Positions 9,549 through 21,700 of a stretch of DNA of 32,781 bases are shown one piece after another. Source of the DNA: Fragilaria crotonensis (Eukaryota > Bacillariophyta > Fragilariophyceae > Fragilariales > Fragilariaceae); assembly GCA_022925895.1 (NCBI GenBank), contig JAKSYS010000692.1, positions 1 through 32,781 of the forward strand. The letters are read 5' to 3'. Under the pieces are notes generated by a model, which saw nothing but the letters and a program-made list of their open reading frames with translations, did no database searches and was not told the origin of the DNA. The first letter of the stretch is position 1. The number at the start of each line of letters is the position of its first letter. The position numbers and the translations under genes were made by a program.

Positions 9549-10780
9549 AGAAGCATCTTGGAGTATGGTACGACTGGAAAACTGACGATAACGGTGAGAG
9601 CTACGTTGTTGCGAGTATGACAAAATTGGAGGACGAAATTGTTGAGTCATTTGAGACGAGTGTGGGAAGGAGTATCAAGGAAGCTGAGACCCCGGGATAT
9701 CCAAACAAATTCCTAAGCAAGAACAAGGGAGAACCTGTGAGAATGACCGAGTACCGTTCGATTGTTGGCAAGATTATGTATCTGATGACCAAGCTGGCAC
9801 CTGATTTGGCGAATCCTGCACGAGAGTTGGCACAACATTTGTCTAATCCAGGTGACGAGCACTGGAAAGCACTAGAGCGTTTAGTGGGACATATCAAGGC
9901 GAGGTACTACGAAGGTCTAACGTACAGGAAACCGAAGGAATTGAGGCCCATATCATTTGTCGATTCGGATTACGCGAAGAACATTGATGACCGCAAGAGC
10001 ATTTCGTCCGGGCTACATACACTTGGTGGTACGTTGGTGAACTGGGAGTCGAAAACTCAACATGTGGTTACGTTGTCAAGTACGGAGGCTGAGTACATAA
10101 GCCTGGCGAAGGGAGCGTGTGAGAACAAGTTTATTATGATGTTATTGGACGAAGTCATGAGATACCCGAAGGAAGAGAAATTGGTTGGGCGTGTTTATGA
10201 AGACAATCTGGGAGCGATTTATTTAGTGAAGAATCAACACGTCGGAGCAAGGACGAAGCATATTGACGTCAGAGCACACTTTATTCGAGAACTTGAAGAA
10301 GCTGGTTATTTAAAGGTTCAGTTCGTACGATCGGAAGAGAACTCGGCGGACATACTGAATAAGAACTGCCCCGAGAAATTGCACACGAAGCATGCAGCGA
10401 GAATCAGGAATGGGAATCTTGAATGTTGGAGGGAGGATGTCGAGGATAAGCGTTTACTGACAAGCGACAGTAGCAGTGGAAACGGGACTGCTATGACAGT
10501 GCAGTACGCACGACCGACAGTCGTGCGAAATCTGGAAGATTCGTTCAAGAATATTTATTCGGGATTCGTAAATGGAATACGAATTCCTACGGATGAGGTC
10601 CAACATGCAAGATTAACTGGTACGATCGAAACGAAAGGAATCAACGGTGCGAGAAAAATAATTAATGAAAATGCATGGATTGAAGTGAAGAACAAGGCTA
10701 AGAAGGTTACTTCCAAGAAGCAAGATCAATTTGGTAAGACCAAGAGGTCTGGGAGGATTGATAGGAGTAATCTAAAGTAG
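9536..10780 (+). CDS. Retrotransposon RT C-terminus and RNase H, running into the 3' LTR
   Basis: An uninterrupted 414-codon frame. It begins with the RT thumb (RLKKHLGVWYDW) and EYRSIVGKIMYL...LAPDLANPARELAQHL. Copia RNase H follows with FVDSDYAKNIDDRKSISSG (Asp), TLSSTEAEYISL (Glu), YEDNLGAIYL (Asp) and the HIDVRAHFIRE block (Asp). RNase H removes the RNA template strand during cDNA synthesis. Unusually, the frame does not stop before the polypurine tract. It crosses it at 10428-10437 and stays open about 114 codons into the 3' LTR, stopping with TAG at 10778-10780. The extra tail is Lys/Arg-rich at its end (KNKAKKVTSKKQ). The 5' LTR copy of this tail is cut short by a one-base loss near 5041. 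Confidence 0.92.
   Translation: MGRLKKHLGVWYDWKTDDNGESYVVASMTKLEDEIVESFETSVGRSIKEAETPGYPNKFLSKNKGEPVRMTEYRSIVGKIMYLMTKLAPDLANPARELAQHLSNPGDEHWKALERLVGHIKARYYEGLTYRKPKELRPISFVDSDYAKNIDDRKSISSGLHTLGGTLVNWESKTQHVVTLSSTEAEYISLAKGACENKFIMMLLDEVMRYPKEEKLVGRVYEDNLGAIYLVKNQHVGARTKHIDVRAHFIRELEEAGYLKVQFVRSEENSADILNKNCPEKLHTKHAARIRNGNLECWREDVEDKRLLTSDSSSGNGTAMTVQYARPTVVRNLEDSFKNIYSGFVNGIRIPTDEVQHARLTGTIETKGINGARKIINENAWIEVKNKAKKVTSKKQDQFGKTKRSGRIDRSNLK
10428..10437 (+). other. Polypurine tract
   Basis: GGAGGGAGGA ends exactly at the first base of the 3' LTR, the expected position for the plus-strand primer of an LTR retrotransposon. It is embedded within the open Pol frame. Confidence 0.9.
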
Positions 10781-10908
10781 TCACAACATTGCAGAAGGGA
10801 AAACAAACAAGGGTTTATAGTGTTGTCAAACTACTAGCTGGTAGGAATACCGTGGTACTGCGCACCAGAAGTGTAAGTACTGTTGCAGAGATCTGGAACA
10901 TCTCAACA
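10438..10908 (+). repeat. 3' long terminal repeat
   Basis: This 471-bp LTR is the longer copy of the pair. It starts TGTCGAGG and ends CTCAACA, followed by the CATATG duplication. Its first 343 bases encode the C-terminal tail of Pol. Confidence 0.95.
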
Positions 10909-10914
10909 CATATG
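10909..10914. other. Right copy of the retrotransposon target-site duplication
   Basis: CATATG directly after the 3' LTR, identical to 4819-4824. Confidence 0.85.
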
Positions 10915-11430
10915 AGCATACATGTATGAGCTACAATCTACATTACTTCAGACGCCAGTAGACCCCTATGTACTAGATGTAGAAGCCCGCGAACGTTATT
11001 CTATGCGCAGGCCATAGATCGGAGTATGCTTGTATTCGGTATCATACCTCGTACTTTGTACCCTGTACGAGTATGCATATGCATACGTCTGGACGTCTGA
11101 ACCGTTTTTTGTACTCCGAGTCTGGTACTCTGTATACTGTATACTACAGTATCAGTATGCAATATTCATGAATACACAGTACTGTACTAGTACCAGATAC
11201 TACTAGCACACACTACAGACAGCACACGTTTCAAGTTTCAACAACTGTTTTATCTGCAAATTGCAAGGCCTCAAGAAGTTGGAGGGAACAGTGTCGACAC
11301 TTATCAGATAGGACATCTAGCGTCGACTTGTGTTTCCACAGTCAACAGTCAATGTCAAGTGTGAGCCGTCAACCTTGAAGAGTGGCTGTTGCTCATTACT
11401 CGGAGTAGTAGTACGCATTCGAGTCGAAAT
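10915..11430. other. Intergenic, GTAC-rich 5' flank of the NAPE-PLD-like gene
   Basis: No gene seen. From about 11030 to 11210 the sequence is rich in GTAC, TATAC and ATGCAT palindromic words (for example ATGCATATGCAT-like strings and CAGTACTGTACTAGTAC). This matches the tract upstream of RRP4 and presumably covers the promoter. Confidence 0.5.
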
Positions 11431-12990
11431 ATGTTGCGGACGTGGGCACAGGCTTCCAGCAATGTGATGCTACGTTGTGCTCTACAGTCTTCAAATGCGT
11501 TTGGAAGTAGACCGAGTAATACGAAGAGTTTTATCCCTTCTCTTCATCGTCAAAACATTGGTCGGGCCTTCATGACCTGCAACTTCAATCCAAGCAAGCA
11601 CGTCAGTGTCAGTGCCAACCGCGAGACTCGTAATCTAGCATTCCCATCAAAGCTGGTGATTGGACGACAGGTGAGGACGTACATATTTCTTCCAAAATCT
11701 TTCCAAGAATTACAACTTGACTTGAAATTGTGGTTGACCGATCGACGCGAGAAACGAACGATTCTAGTCAAGCTTCTAAGGGATCGCTATCGTGATACGA
11801 AGACTAGAATTAGACGGCGAACAAGGACCATTAAACTCAGCCCGCCATCTCGAAATACCATGTCCATCAAGTACCGCCGATGGGGCACCAGATTAAGAAA
11901 CATGCTTGTGAAGCGAGTCACTATCAAGGAATACTCCCGAGACAATTGGTTTGACGCAGATGGCTATCCCTTAACGTCCAGAGATGAGGCTGGTCGCTTT
12001 GTCAATCCATGGTCGTCGGAATCGACAAGTGGGAGTCACCCCATCTTTGAATTTCTGTCATGGCGCCTACAACGACTATTCAAGGCGCCAGTCTTGCCTT
12101 CAGACAGTCACGTCGAAACCGTGCCTGTGGATTTTAATATTCAGGACCCAAACGCCATGCGTTTTACTTGGATTGCACACTCTACTTGTGTGTTGCAGCT
12201 CAGCGGGTACACCATCCTGACCGACCCGCACTTTTCTCAGCGTGCCGCACCTTTGCAGCTACCTATTCCGTTCAACGGTGTCGAACGACAATTGCAGCCC
12301 GCTTGCGACATGGATGATCTTCCATTTATTGACTTATGTCTCTTGACACATGATCATTATGACCATCTAGATCGAAATAGTTGTTTTGCTCTAAAGAGTA
12401 AGATTGGGCGGTGGATTGTTCCGCTTGGAATCAAGGAATGGTTAATGGAAAAGTGTGAAGTCAAGAACACCTCATTGAAGAATTGCAGTGGTGGCAGTCG
12501 ACGCAGCTGGTCGACGATACAGGAGACCGCCTCTAAGTGTTACTTGCGCTCCTACCCAACACTGGAGTTGTCGAACAATGTGGGATCGTAACCAACGGCT
12601 TTGGTGCTCCTATGTTGTTGATTCACAAGATAAGCGTTTTTCTTCGGAGGTGACACTGGCCTCCCAGAGCCTTTTCCACTCTTTTCGCAAATCGGCCAGC
12701 GTTTAGGTCCCTTCGATCTGGCGGCACTTCCTATCGGAGCATACTCTCCTCGTTTCTTTATGGCGGATTCGCATTGTAATCCCAGTGAAGCAGTTAAGAT
12801 TCACCAACAAATTCGAGCGACGAAGTCCATTGCGATTCATTGGGCGACATTTCGACTTGCTGAAGAGTCCGACGATGAACCACCCCTTCTTTTGAAGGCT
12901 GCTGCGGACGAGGCTGCTGCGGACTTTTCAACTCTCAAATTGGGCGAATCCATTGAAGTCAGGGGTAGTCGAAAGCAGAACCATTTATAA
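11431..12990 (+). CDS. NAPE-PLD-like metallo-beta-lactamase phospholipase (frameshifted)
   Basis: Members of this family hydrolyse N-acylphosphatidylethanolamine to N-acylethanolamine and phosphatidic acid at membranes with a binuclear zinc site. From the ATG at 11431 a basic, Ser-rich N-terminus of about 150 residues looks like a mitochondrial-type targeting region plus extension. The catalytic fold then begins: NWFDADGYPLTSRDEAGRFV, FTWIAHSTCVLQLSGYTILTDPHFSQR, and the zinc motif THDHYDHLD with His307, His309, Asp311 and His312. Three one-base losses follow, near 12475, near 12533 and in the T run at 12637-12641. Their frames carry LQWW, APTQHWSCRTMWDRNQRLWCS, FFFGGDTGLPEPF, FDLAALPIGAY and KSIAIHWATF, all close to NAPE-PLD. 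A shorter ATG choice cannot be excluded. The stop is TAA 12988-12990, convergent with the helicase. Confidence 0.88.
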
Positions 12991-13198
12991 GCTAAACTTC
13001 GCTACTTGCACCAAATCGTACATTCCGAGTTCGGCGAGACCGTTGATCTGATGAACTCGTCGGAATCAACGATACGCTCCTCCCCTGCGGGATGTATCAT
13101 GCCTAGGCCATGCTGCGCTAGGAGGACTTTCCGAAAGATATATGGTGCTATCGATCTACTTGTAGGTCACTTGTCAGGTACTTGATGGAATCTTACGT

Positions 13199-15037
<1,839 letters not shown>

Positions 15038-15646
15038 CGTACAACTACTCGGAGTACTCGTTCCAGTGATTCAAATGTTCGCCTTCGTAAAGTTTTGCTT
15101 TTCTTCCTCGTAGAGTTGTGAATTAGCTCCGGGTGCCTCGCCTATGATTTAAACGAGAGTGAATCTCCTCTGGTTTGATCATGCTCGTTGGCTGTGGCCA
15201 CTCGGTCTGTACTGTTTCCGTTAAAGACTTTCGCATCATTTCTTGTCATGCCATGTCTTGTTTTTCATTTTTTTGTTTTCATGCACATACGGCACATGAT
15301 ACAGTACACTGCACACTGTAGTCTTCATTCCAGTAGTTACTGGGACTGGGTTCTACTCCGAGTGCGTTCTATGACGTACACTCGGTATGTGCTCCGCTGT
15401 ACCCAATCCCTAACAATGAATTCAGTATGAAAGAATGGACGGAAGGAAGTGAAAGGCCGCAATGGCAATCCGTCGAAGGAAAGCAACAAAAAGACGAAGA
15501 GCGATGCCATGATAAACGGAAATGAAACGAAAAAGTACAACATTATCGGCAAGTGGTGTTCGTCGAAAATGGCCGGTTAGGATGTACCTTTGTTTAAGGT
15601 AATTGGTTCACAAAACAGGAAATCGTTGACACTCCAAACAAGTGCC
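15038..15646. other. Intergenic between helicase and ArgRS genes
   Basis: This 609-bp stretch separates two minus-strand genes. It holds the helicase 5' flank, including a short ACTCGGAGTACTCG palindromic cluster at 15044-15057, and the ArgRS 3' flank. T-rich stretches occur near 15260-15280. No gene or RNA is recognisable. Confidence 0.5.
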
Positions 15647-17937
15647 TTAGATTTGCTGCACATGGCGGATCCCAACTAAGTCAAAGCATTCACGCATAGC
15701 CATCGTCGTGGCTTTGCACAGGAGAAGACGGGATTCCATTTCCGGACTGCCAAGAACCTTGCACTGGGTTGCAAATTCAGAGGCTGCGTTGGACAAATTG
15801 TACAGGAAGTCACAAACATGAAATGGAAACAGATCTTCAAGAGTGGCGAGGATCATATCAGTGAATCCATGCAAATGCAGAACCAGATTTCGCTCGGAAG
15901 GATGAGTGATCTTCACTTCAGTTTTGTTCTCGACGAGTTTGTCCACGTCAACGTTGTGCTCCGCCTTGGCTTTTGCCATGATGCTCTCAAGTCGCGCGTG
16001 AGCATAGAGCAGGTACACAGCAGTGTTTCCCTTTGTGTCAAGCATCTGGTCGTACGAAAACTTGTAGTTGGTAGTGGGATTACGACGAAGGTCAAAGTAT
16101 TTCACTGCCGAGTACCCAATCGCTTCAGCAACATGCGGAACCTCCTCTTCGGTAATTCCTGTCCTTTTCTCAGCGATCCGTTCTCGCAGCGATGATGCCA
16201 TTCGTCCGACGGCCTCGTCTAGTAGATCAACAAGGCGCACGGTGTCGCCTGACCTAGTTTTAAAGCGTTTTCCGTCTTCCCCTTGAACAGTCCCAAATCC
16301 GATATGCTCAAGCTTCACGTTGTCTCCAACCCACCCAATCATCTTGGCAGCAGTGAAACACATCTTGAAGTGGTCGCCTTGTGAAAAGTCAGTGATGGCA
16401 ATGATGCGCTCCGCCTTCAAATCATGAATTCGATACTTCAACGCGGCCATATCTGTTGAATCATAGCCATAACCACCATCGCTCTTCTGTAACATCAATG
16501 GCACCTTGTACTTGTCTACGAAAACGCATTTCGCCCCACCCTCCTCAATTCTGACCAAACCAGCCTTCTCAAACTCATCAATAACAGGCGGGATCTTGTC
16601 GTTGTAAAACGATTCGCCGCATTCGTAAACGGTGACATCAAGCGATCATAAACTTTCTGGAATTCCTTACGAGATACGTCGCAGAGGATCTTCCAAATAC
16701 GGTGACACTCCTCGTCCCCAGATTGGAGTTTCACAACATTGAGCTGGGCAGTCTGTTTGAAAGCAGGGTCTTCATCAAAGCGTTTCTTTGCGTTCTTGTA
16801 GAATGTCGTCAAGTCTGTTATGTTGGACGTGTCATTCCCGAAGTCTGGGTATTCTTCCTTCAAGTACTCAATAAGCATTCCAAATTGAGTACCCCAGTCA
16901 CCTACGTGATTAACACGGTGGACTTTATGCCCAACGAACTCTAGAATGCGGCAAACAGATTCTCCAATGATAGTCGAACGAAGGTGGCCCACATGCATCT
17001 CTTTCGCAATGTTTGGCGAAGAAAAATCCACAAGACAGGTTAAGGGAGAAACTGACGATGGCTTAGGGAGCTTCCCGGCGCGAATGAATTTGTTTACTTG
17101 GAATTGCAAGAACGATGGGGTCAATTTGCAAAGGATAAAACCAATCTTGTTGACTTCAAGATCCATAACGACAGGATGGTCCTCTCCAATAGCATCAATT
17201 ACAGATTTTCCAATGTCAGAGGCTGAGTTGATCCCAGCGGGGAGAGAACCTGATTTCTTTAAGTCAGCGAAGAGGGCCATTGCTGCTGTGCATTGATAGT
17301 CACCATGCTTGGGATCGGCACATTTTTTAATCCAGTTGTTGGAAGGAAGCTGCACGGCATCTCCAAAGACAACAGTAAGAGCAAGCGTAAATACTTCCTG
17401 CACTACATCCAAGATGCTCGAGCTTTCGGCGTTAGATTCCGCACGCTGAGCAGAAGGGAGACTGGCTAGGCCATTCTTAGCGGCTGCCAGGGCGTCCCTG
17501 TGGGCATCAACGTAAGCAGAGAGCAAAGGAGGAAAGTTACAATTGAGAGAAGAGAGGGTTGTTACGATTGAAATATCAGCCATTGTTGTCGAGTGCCCTA
17601 CAATATGACGGGGAGAACCTTCCAAAGCGGCGCAAAGGTGAGCAAAACTAGAATCAGGGCTGTTTGCAGGTCGCAAGGTGGTCCTCTCCCATTCACACCA
17701 ATCATCAACCAATGCATCTACCATGATCGATCCTCTCCCAGCCGATGCTCCTGACAAGCGGTACAAGGCTTGTCCTATCGCGTTGCCATCTCCGCAGACG
17801 ACGATGTCATCATATTCTAAGGCCAAACCCGAAGTAACAGTCGATTTTCCGCCCTCGAGGGGGACGCCAAAGGCTTGGCTAGCCCATAAGGCCTTGATTG
17901 TTTCGTTGCATCCGCTCTTTCCGTTTACAAGCTTCAT
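15647..17937 (-). CDS. Arginyl-tRNA synthetase with GST-C-like N-terminal domain (one frameshift)
   Basis: A class I aminoacyl-tRNA synthetase charging tRNA-Arg, about 763 residues and apparently full length. Residues 1-150 (MKLVNGKSGCNETIKALWAS ... HIVGHSTTMADISIVTTLSS) resemble the C-terminal-type GST domain appended to several eukaryotic synthetases and to elongation factor 1 subunits. The ArgRS N-terminal region follows. The catalytic core starts with LVDFSSPNIAKEMHVGHLRS, where HVGH is the HIGH box, and continues VGHKVHRVNHVGDWGTQFGM, a near-invariant ArgRS block. LEHIGFGTVQGEDGKRFKTR stands at the KMSK position, which is degenerate in eukaryotic ArgRS. The C-terminal DALR anticodon-binding domain runs from about 15646 to 15960 (YLLYAHARLESI, CKATTMAMRECFDLVGIRHV). 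A one-base loss near 16637 shifts the frame between VYDRL and DVTVYECGESFYN. Start: ATG at 17937; stop: TAA at 15647-15649. Confidence 0.95.
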
Positions 17938-18320
17938 CGACGACCTATATCAGTGCTTCGACCGGGCGAAGTTAGTGGTCGGCAGTAGCTGTGTACGACG
18001 ATGAGGGGAGGAAGGAGCGGAACACGGGGATGGAGAGTTGAAAGGATTTGAGCTCCTTCCGGACTGCACGGCAGACGGAGTGCACACAGAATCTGAGAGG
18101 ACTCTAGCTAGAAATAGCACTTGATGCATGATGGTACAATGCTGGTCCGTAGGTACCAGTTACTTGATATCTATGCTCTATGCATACATTCTGACAGTTC
18201 CTAAGTGGAGTACTGTAGTACTCCTGGGAACGTTGGTACACTAGTACATACCAGTCCTACTTGCGAGTTGCGAGCCAACAGCAGTGTCTAGTACACAGTA
18301 CACAGTACACAGTAAAGGTT
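17938..18320. other. Intergenic 5' flank of ArgRS with GTAC cluster
   Basis: The first 200 bases are probably the ArgRS promoter and 5' UTR, with no identifiable element. From 18150 to 18310 GTAC words cluster again, ending in three tandem copies of GTACACA (about 18292-18312). No gene seen. Confidence 0.5.
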
Positions 18321-18880
18321 CGTGCATCAAGTTTTCATTGGTCACAAAAATATTTGTCCGGCGAAAAAGCCAACCTCAATATTGGCGCTTCAAATGTTTT
18401 CAGCAATTCTCATTGATTGCTGCAACAACTGAAATTTACTTTTGCCCCTTCAAGGTAGTATCCAGAGAAGAACTAAATGTCCACTCAGCCTTTGCACTAC
18501 CACTGTGTACTCTGTTAGGGTATATGATACATTTGGTGGGTAGTATTGTTTGTACACCCTCATACAAAGGTGCATGTGAACTGCACAGAACAACAACCGG
18601 CATATCATCAATTGATTGTAACTACTTCAATGCCATGCTGCCGTGAAGCACTGGTGGCAATGACACGACTACGCTTTTGAAGACATTGGCTGAGTACTTG
18701 ATGCCCATATCAGCTGATTTGCTGGATGATGCTGAAGCATTTGCTGCCCTTTGCTGCCCTTTGCTACAATGCAGTGTATTACAAAGGACATGGGATCCAA
18801 AGCCTCAGACCCCTGACCAGACTGTGTGGTAGTAATAAGATGTGACTGCTGACAATCTTAGTACATCGAAAGGTGGCGGG
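18321..18880. other. Gene-free stretch, no clear feature
   Basis: No convincing gene. A plus-strand frame at 18678-18830 could encode a short protein-like string (LKTLAEYLMPISADLLDDAE) that might be an eroded mobile-element remnant, but I cannot identify it. A small tandem duplication of TTTGCTGCCC lies near 18739-18760. Confidence 0.35.
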
Positions 18881-19169
18881 TTTACTTATATACTTTTTGT
18901 TACCTTCAGTATATAATTTTGTAACTTATTGTTACAATTTTTACATAAAGTGTACATGTATGTTTTCAGACATAATTGTTCCAAAATTAATGTCATTTGT
19001 AACTTTGGAGTATCCGATGCATTTTGCATCTGATACTTAGACATATGTGACGTTCTAGATTTTGTCCGTCATGGTTACAATTCATACATACTTGTTCACG
19101 CCACCAAACATTCTTTGTACAACTAAGTTTACGATATTGTTACAAGGTAGCTACGACACTAATTGTATT

Positions 19170-19200
19170 TTTGAATACCATGTGACACATGGTATTCAAA
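19170..19200. repeat. Perfect 31-nt palindrome
   Basis: Two 15-nt arms (TTTGAATACCATGTG and its exact complement CACATGGTATTCAAA) surround a single A at 19185. No gene is adjacent. Confidence 0.9.
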
Positions 19201-19515
19201 GTACATAAATAAACAGTAAGGATACCGGCAAAATCTTTCAGAAAGCAAACATGAACACACCGTGATGTAATAATGGTACAAATCTACGCAGCCAGCACTA
19301 TGGTCAGTAAACCAGCAAAACCAATGCTGGCACAACACGAGACACAAAATAATCACAAAACACATATCCATGCACACATAAAACAAAGACGGAGTGCGCA
19401 ACAGAAACTGTATTTGATGACAGCATCGCTAACAACAATGACTTTCTACAACAGCGTGGCTCAAGTGATAACAATTCTGGTATTCAAGAAGCCATCCAGT
19501 TGAGGAGCCTTTTAA

Positions 19516-19592
19516 TGCCTGTGACAGTCACCGGCATGCCTCCATCCAGAGATGCCTGTGACAGTCACCAGCATTCCTCCCTCATCCAGAGA
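19516..19592. repeat. Tandem duplication of a 37-40 nt unit
   Basis: Two direct copies (19516-19552 and 19553-19592) share TGCCTGTGACAGTCACC and end CATCCAGAGA. Each contains the palindrome GTGACAGTCAC. Confidence 0.8.
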
Positions 19593-20165
19593 AGGGCGCT
19601 AGCGCACTGCAACCACAATTTGGAGGTTGGAGGCGGAAGGTGATTCGATTCAATGAGTTATGCTCGCTTCTTGTTGTTGAGGACAGAAGTAGTCGGAATG
19701 CAATGGACGCGGAGGAACAGGTGATGCTAAGTCTACGGCGACCAAAGTATGGAGCGGCGGTGAATGCTGTGGGAATGCAAATGACGAGCAAAGGAATGCA
19801 GAAATATTCAATGCGTTCATTGAATTGTGATAATGATAGTACTATACATACGAGATACTGCACTTGTTGGCATTGCTGATATACCACTGTTTATGTATGA
19901 GATGCAAAAGGGGGCATTGAATACAATAAAGGGGAGGTGAAATTAAAAAGGTACATGTAACAAAAACATTTCATTGGTAAACAACAATGGTACATAAAGT
20001 ATTAAATGCTACATGTAGCTGAAATAGCGTTACGTACTAAACAAACATACATGATACATATTTTTATGTATTGATGTAACAAAAAACAATTAACATAAAT
20101 ATATGTATCTATAACGTACGTAACTCAGAAAAATTTGTTACATGTATAAAAATTATTACATGTAC

Positions 20166-20952
20166 AACTCGCCGCCTTCCGATGTAGTATTGTGTGATAC
20201 TGCTGCTCCTCCTGTCACTATCTTCACCGGCATTTGGACACCAGCCACCATCGTGTTTTCCTGCTCCTTCTCTGAACTTCATATCAACCTTACTGTCAAT
20301 CCTTGGTGTGGCCCTTGTTTCTCCAGTACTCTGACATTCTACATAACATCTAGGGCTGCACATATAATGACAGTCTATACAAGCTCAACAATGATGCATT
20401 GAATTTCCCTGCAGAGCATCCCTGCTGATTGCATGACATTTACTTTGGTGGGACATGGCATTAAGCATAAAACTCATGGTATCATATCAAATTTCAAGGA
20501 GTAATTCCAGATGAAAATCTTTTATTTGATCAATGACGATCATGGTGTGGCAGGGCAGATGCAGGGAAATAACTGTACAATTCACAACCTAGTAGCACCC
20601 TTATAGCTTTTCTCATGTTTGATTCGTTTTTGGCACCTTGCAAAGTCATGCCAATCACAAAACAAAGGCAAATGATGAACACTAACTACCATCAGCATTC
20701 TTGTTCTTGGGGAAAAGACACCATAGTTGTTGGTTCCTGCTGAGCAACCTAACAAAATTTGATGGCATTCTACTACTACAAGCTTACGTTTGATGGCATT
20801 TTAATACTACAACAAGCTTGCACCTAGCACAAGTTAGCTTAGAAACATTGATGAACAAACTTAAACAAAGTATTCAACTCAGAGATTTCACAGTACGGCT
20901 GGCATTTTTTTCGGTGGCAATAATACCTTTTTGGTGCAATAAACTGGTGCAA
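20166..20952. other. Gene-free stretch with short diverged repeats
   Basis: No gene supported. Near 20757-20822 two copies of a TTTGATGGCATT...ACTAC...CAAGCTT motif stand about 30 bases apart. The rest shows nothing recognisable. Confidence 0.35.
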
Positions 20953-21140
20953 ACTCCAAAGCACAACTGATCAAGTTGCAATTTCATAACTTTGTGAGCC
21001 AGGAAGTAATCGCCACAGATTTAGAGAAGTTAATAGAAATGTTGATACTCCAAAGCACAACTGATCAAGTTGCAATTTCTTAGCTTTGTGAGCCAGGGAA
21101 GTAATCGCCACAGATTTAGAAGTTAATAGAAATGTTGATC
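20953..21140. repeat. Tandem duplication of a 94-nt unit
   Basis: Direct copies at about 20953-21046 and 21047-21140 both start ACTCCAAAGCACAACTGATC and end AGAAATGTTGAT. They differ by a few substitutions and small indels (for example GGAAG versus GGGAAG and a two-base loss near 21120). Confidence 0.85.
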
Positions 21141-21419
21141 ATACAATTTGCAAATATGTACACTGTAAGGGTTGATTATTAGCACAGATTTCTCACGCTG
21201 GCATTAAAAAAATCAAGGGAATATGATTCAAAAACTCGAAACAATGATATCTGTATGCAACACCATCATGGCAGATGTATTGTCTCACATTGGCATAGGA
21301 TAGTTGTCGCCTTCCTGCAATATGGAAAGTGCACAACGGAGTACCACATCCTCTGATCTTGAGCAAAGATTGGGGACAGTGTTGACCCGACAATTAGGTT
21401 ATGTATTTTTTACTCTAGT
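21141..21419. other. Gene-free stretch
   Basis: Nothing recognised. AT-rich with short open frames only. Confidence 0.3.
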
Positions 21420-21435
21420 ATGCCTGGCTGGCCGA

Positions 21436-21700
21436 ATTTGACCGATTCAAAGCTGCATCAAAAGCAGCATTTTGGGGGAGGCAAGACTGGGGGCCCTAAC
21501 AACCCATTCAAAGCTGCATCAAAAGCAGCATTTTGGGGGAAGACAAGGCAAGGCTGGGGGCCAGAACAACATTTGACCCATTCAAGCTGCATCAAAAGTA
21601 GCATTTTGAGGGAGGCAAAACTGGGGCCAGAACAACCCATTCAAATCTGCATCAACAGCAGCATTTTGGGGAAGGCAAGGCTGGGGTCAGAACAACACAA
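21436..21700. repeat. Minisatellite, four units of about 55-73 nt
   Basis: Four diverged direct repeats share the core AGCTGCATCAAAAGCAGCATTTTGG followed by GGGAGGCAAG and a CTGGGG/CCAGAACAACCCATTC segment. Cores stand near 21450-21477, 21510-21530, 21585-21605 and 21645-21668. The unit core contains the small inverted pair GCTGC/GCAGC. Confidence 0.85.

Larger units (their letters stand above)
4825..10908 (+). mobile_element. Ty1/copia LTR retrotransposon (CoDi-like), full length
   Basis: This 6,084-bp element is bounded by near-identical LTRs (467 and 471 bp), flanked by the duplication CATATG and closed by a polypurine tract. Domain order on the plus strand is Gag with two CCHC knuckles, protease, integrase, reverse transcriptase and RNase H. 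Integrase before RT is diagnostic of Ty1/copia (Pseudoviridae-type) elements, and the clade is probably one of the diatom CoDi groups. The reading frame is interrupted about ten times, mostly by one- or two-base losses. LTR similarity points to a recent insertion: four single-base indels and three adjacent substitutions. So the breaks may be assembly errors rather than age. The element transcribes away from the MscS gene. Confidence 0.95.
18881..20165. other. Two AT-rich arms with recurrent TGTAAC/GTTACA around a central segment
   Basis: Two AT-rich blocks (about 18885-19210 and 19930-20165) flank a more balanced centre. Both carry repeated TGTAAC or its complement GTTACA and TACATGTA words. 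The left block begins GGTGGCGGGTTTAC; the right block ends with a GTACAACTCGCCGCC segment that is roughly inverted to it. This could be a non-autonomous DNA transposon with degenerate ends. No transposase is visible in the centre. Confidence 0.3.

Noticed and set aside
18284-18646. Plus-strand frame of 120 codons
   Set aside because: No recognisable domain, starts inside a GTACACA tandem repeat and has no context supporting a gene.
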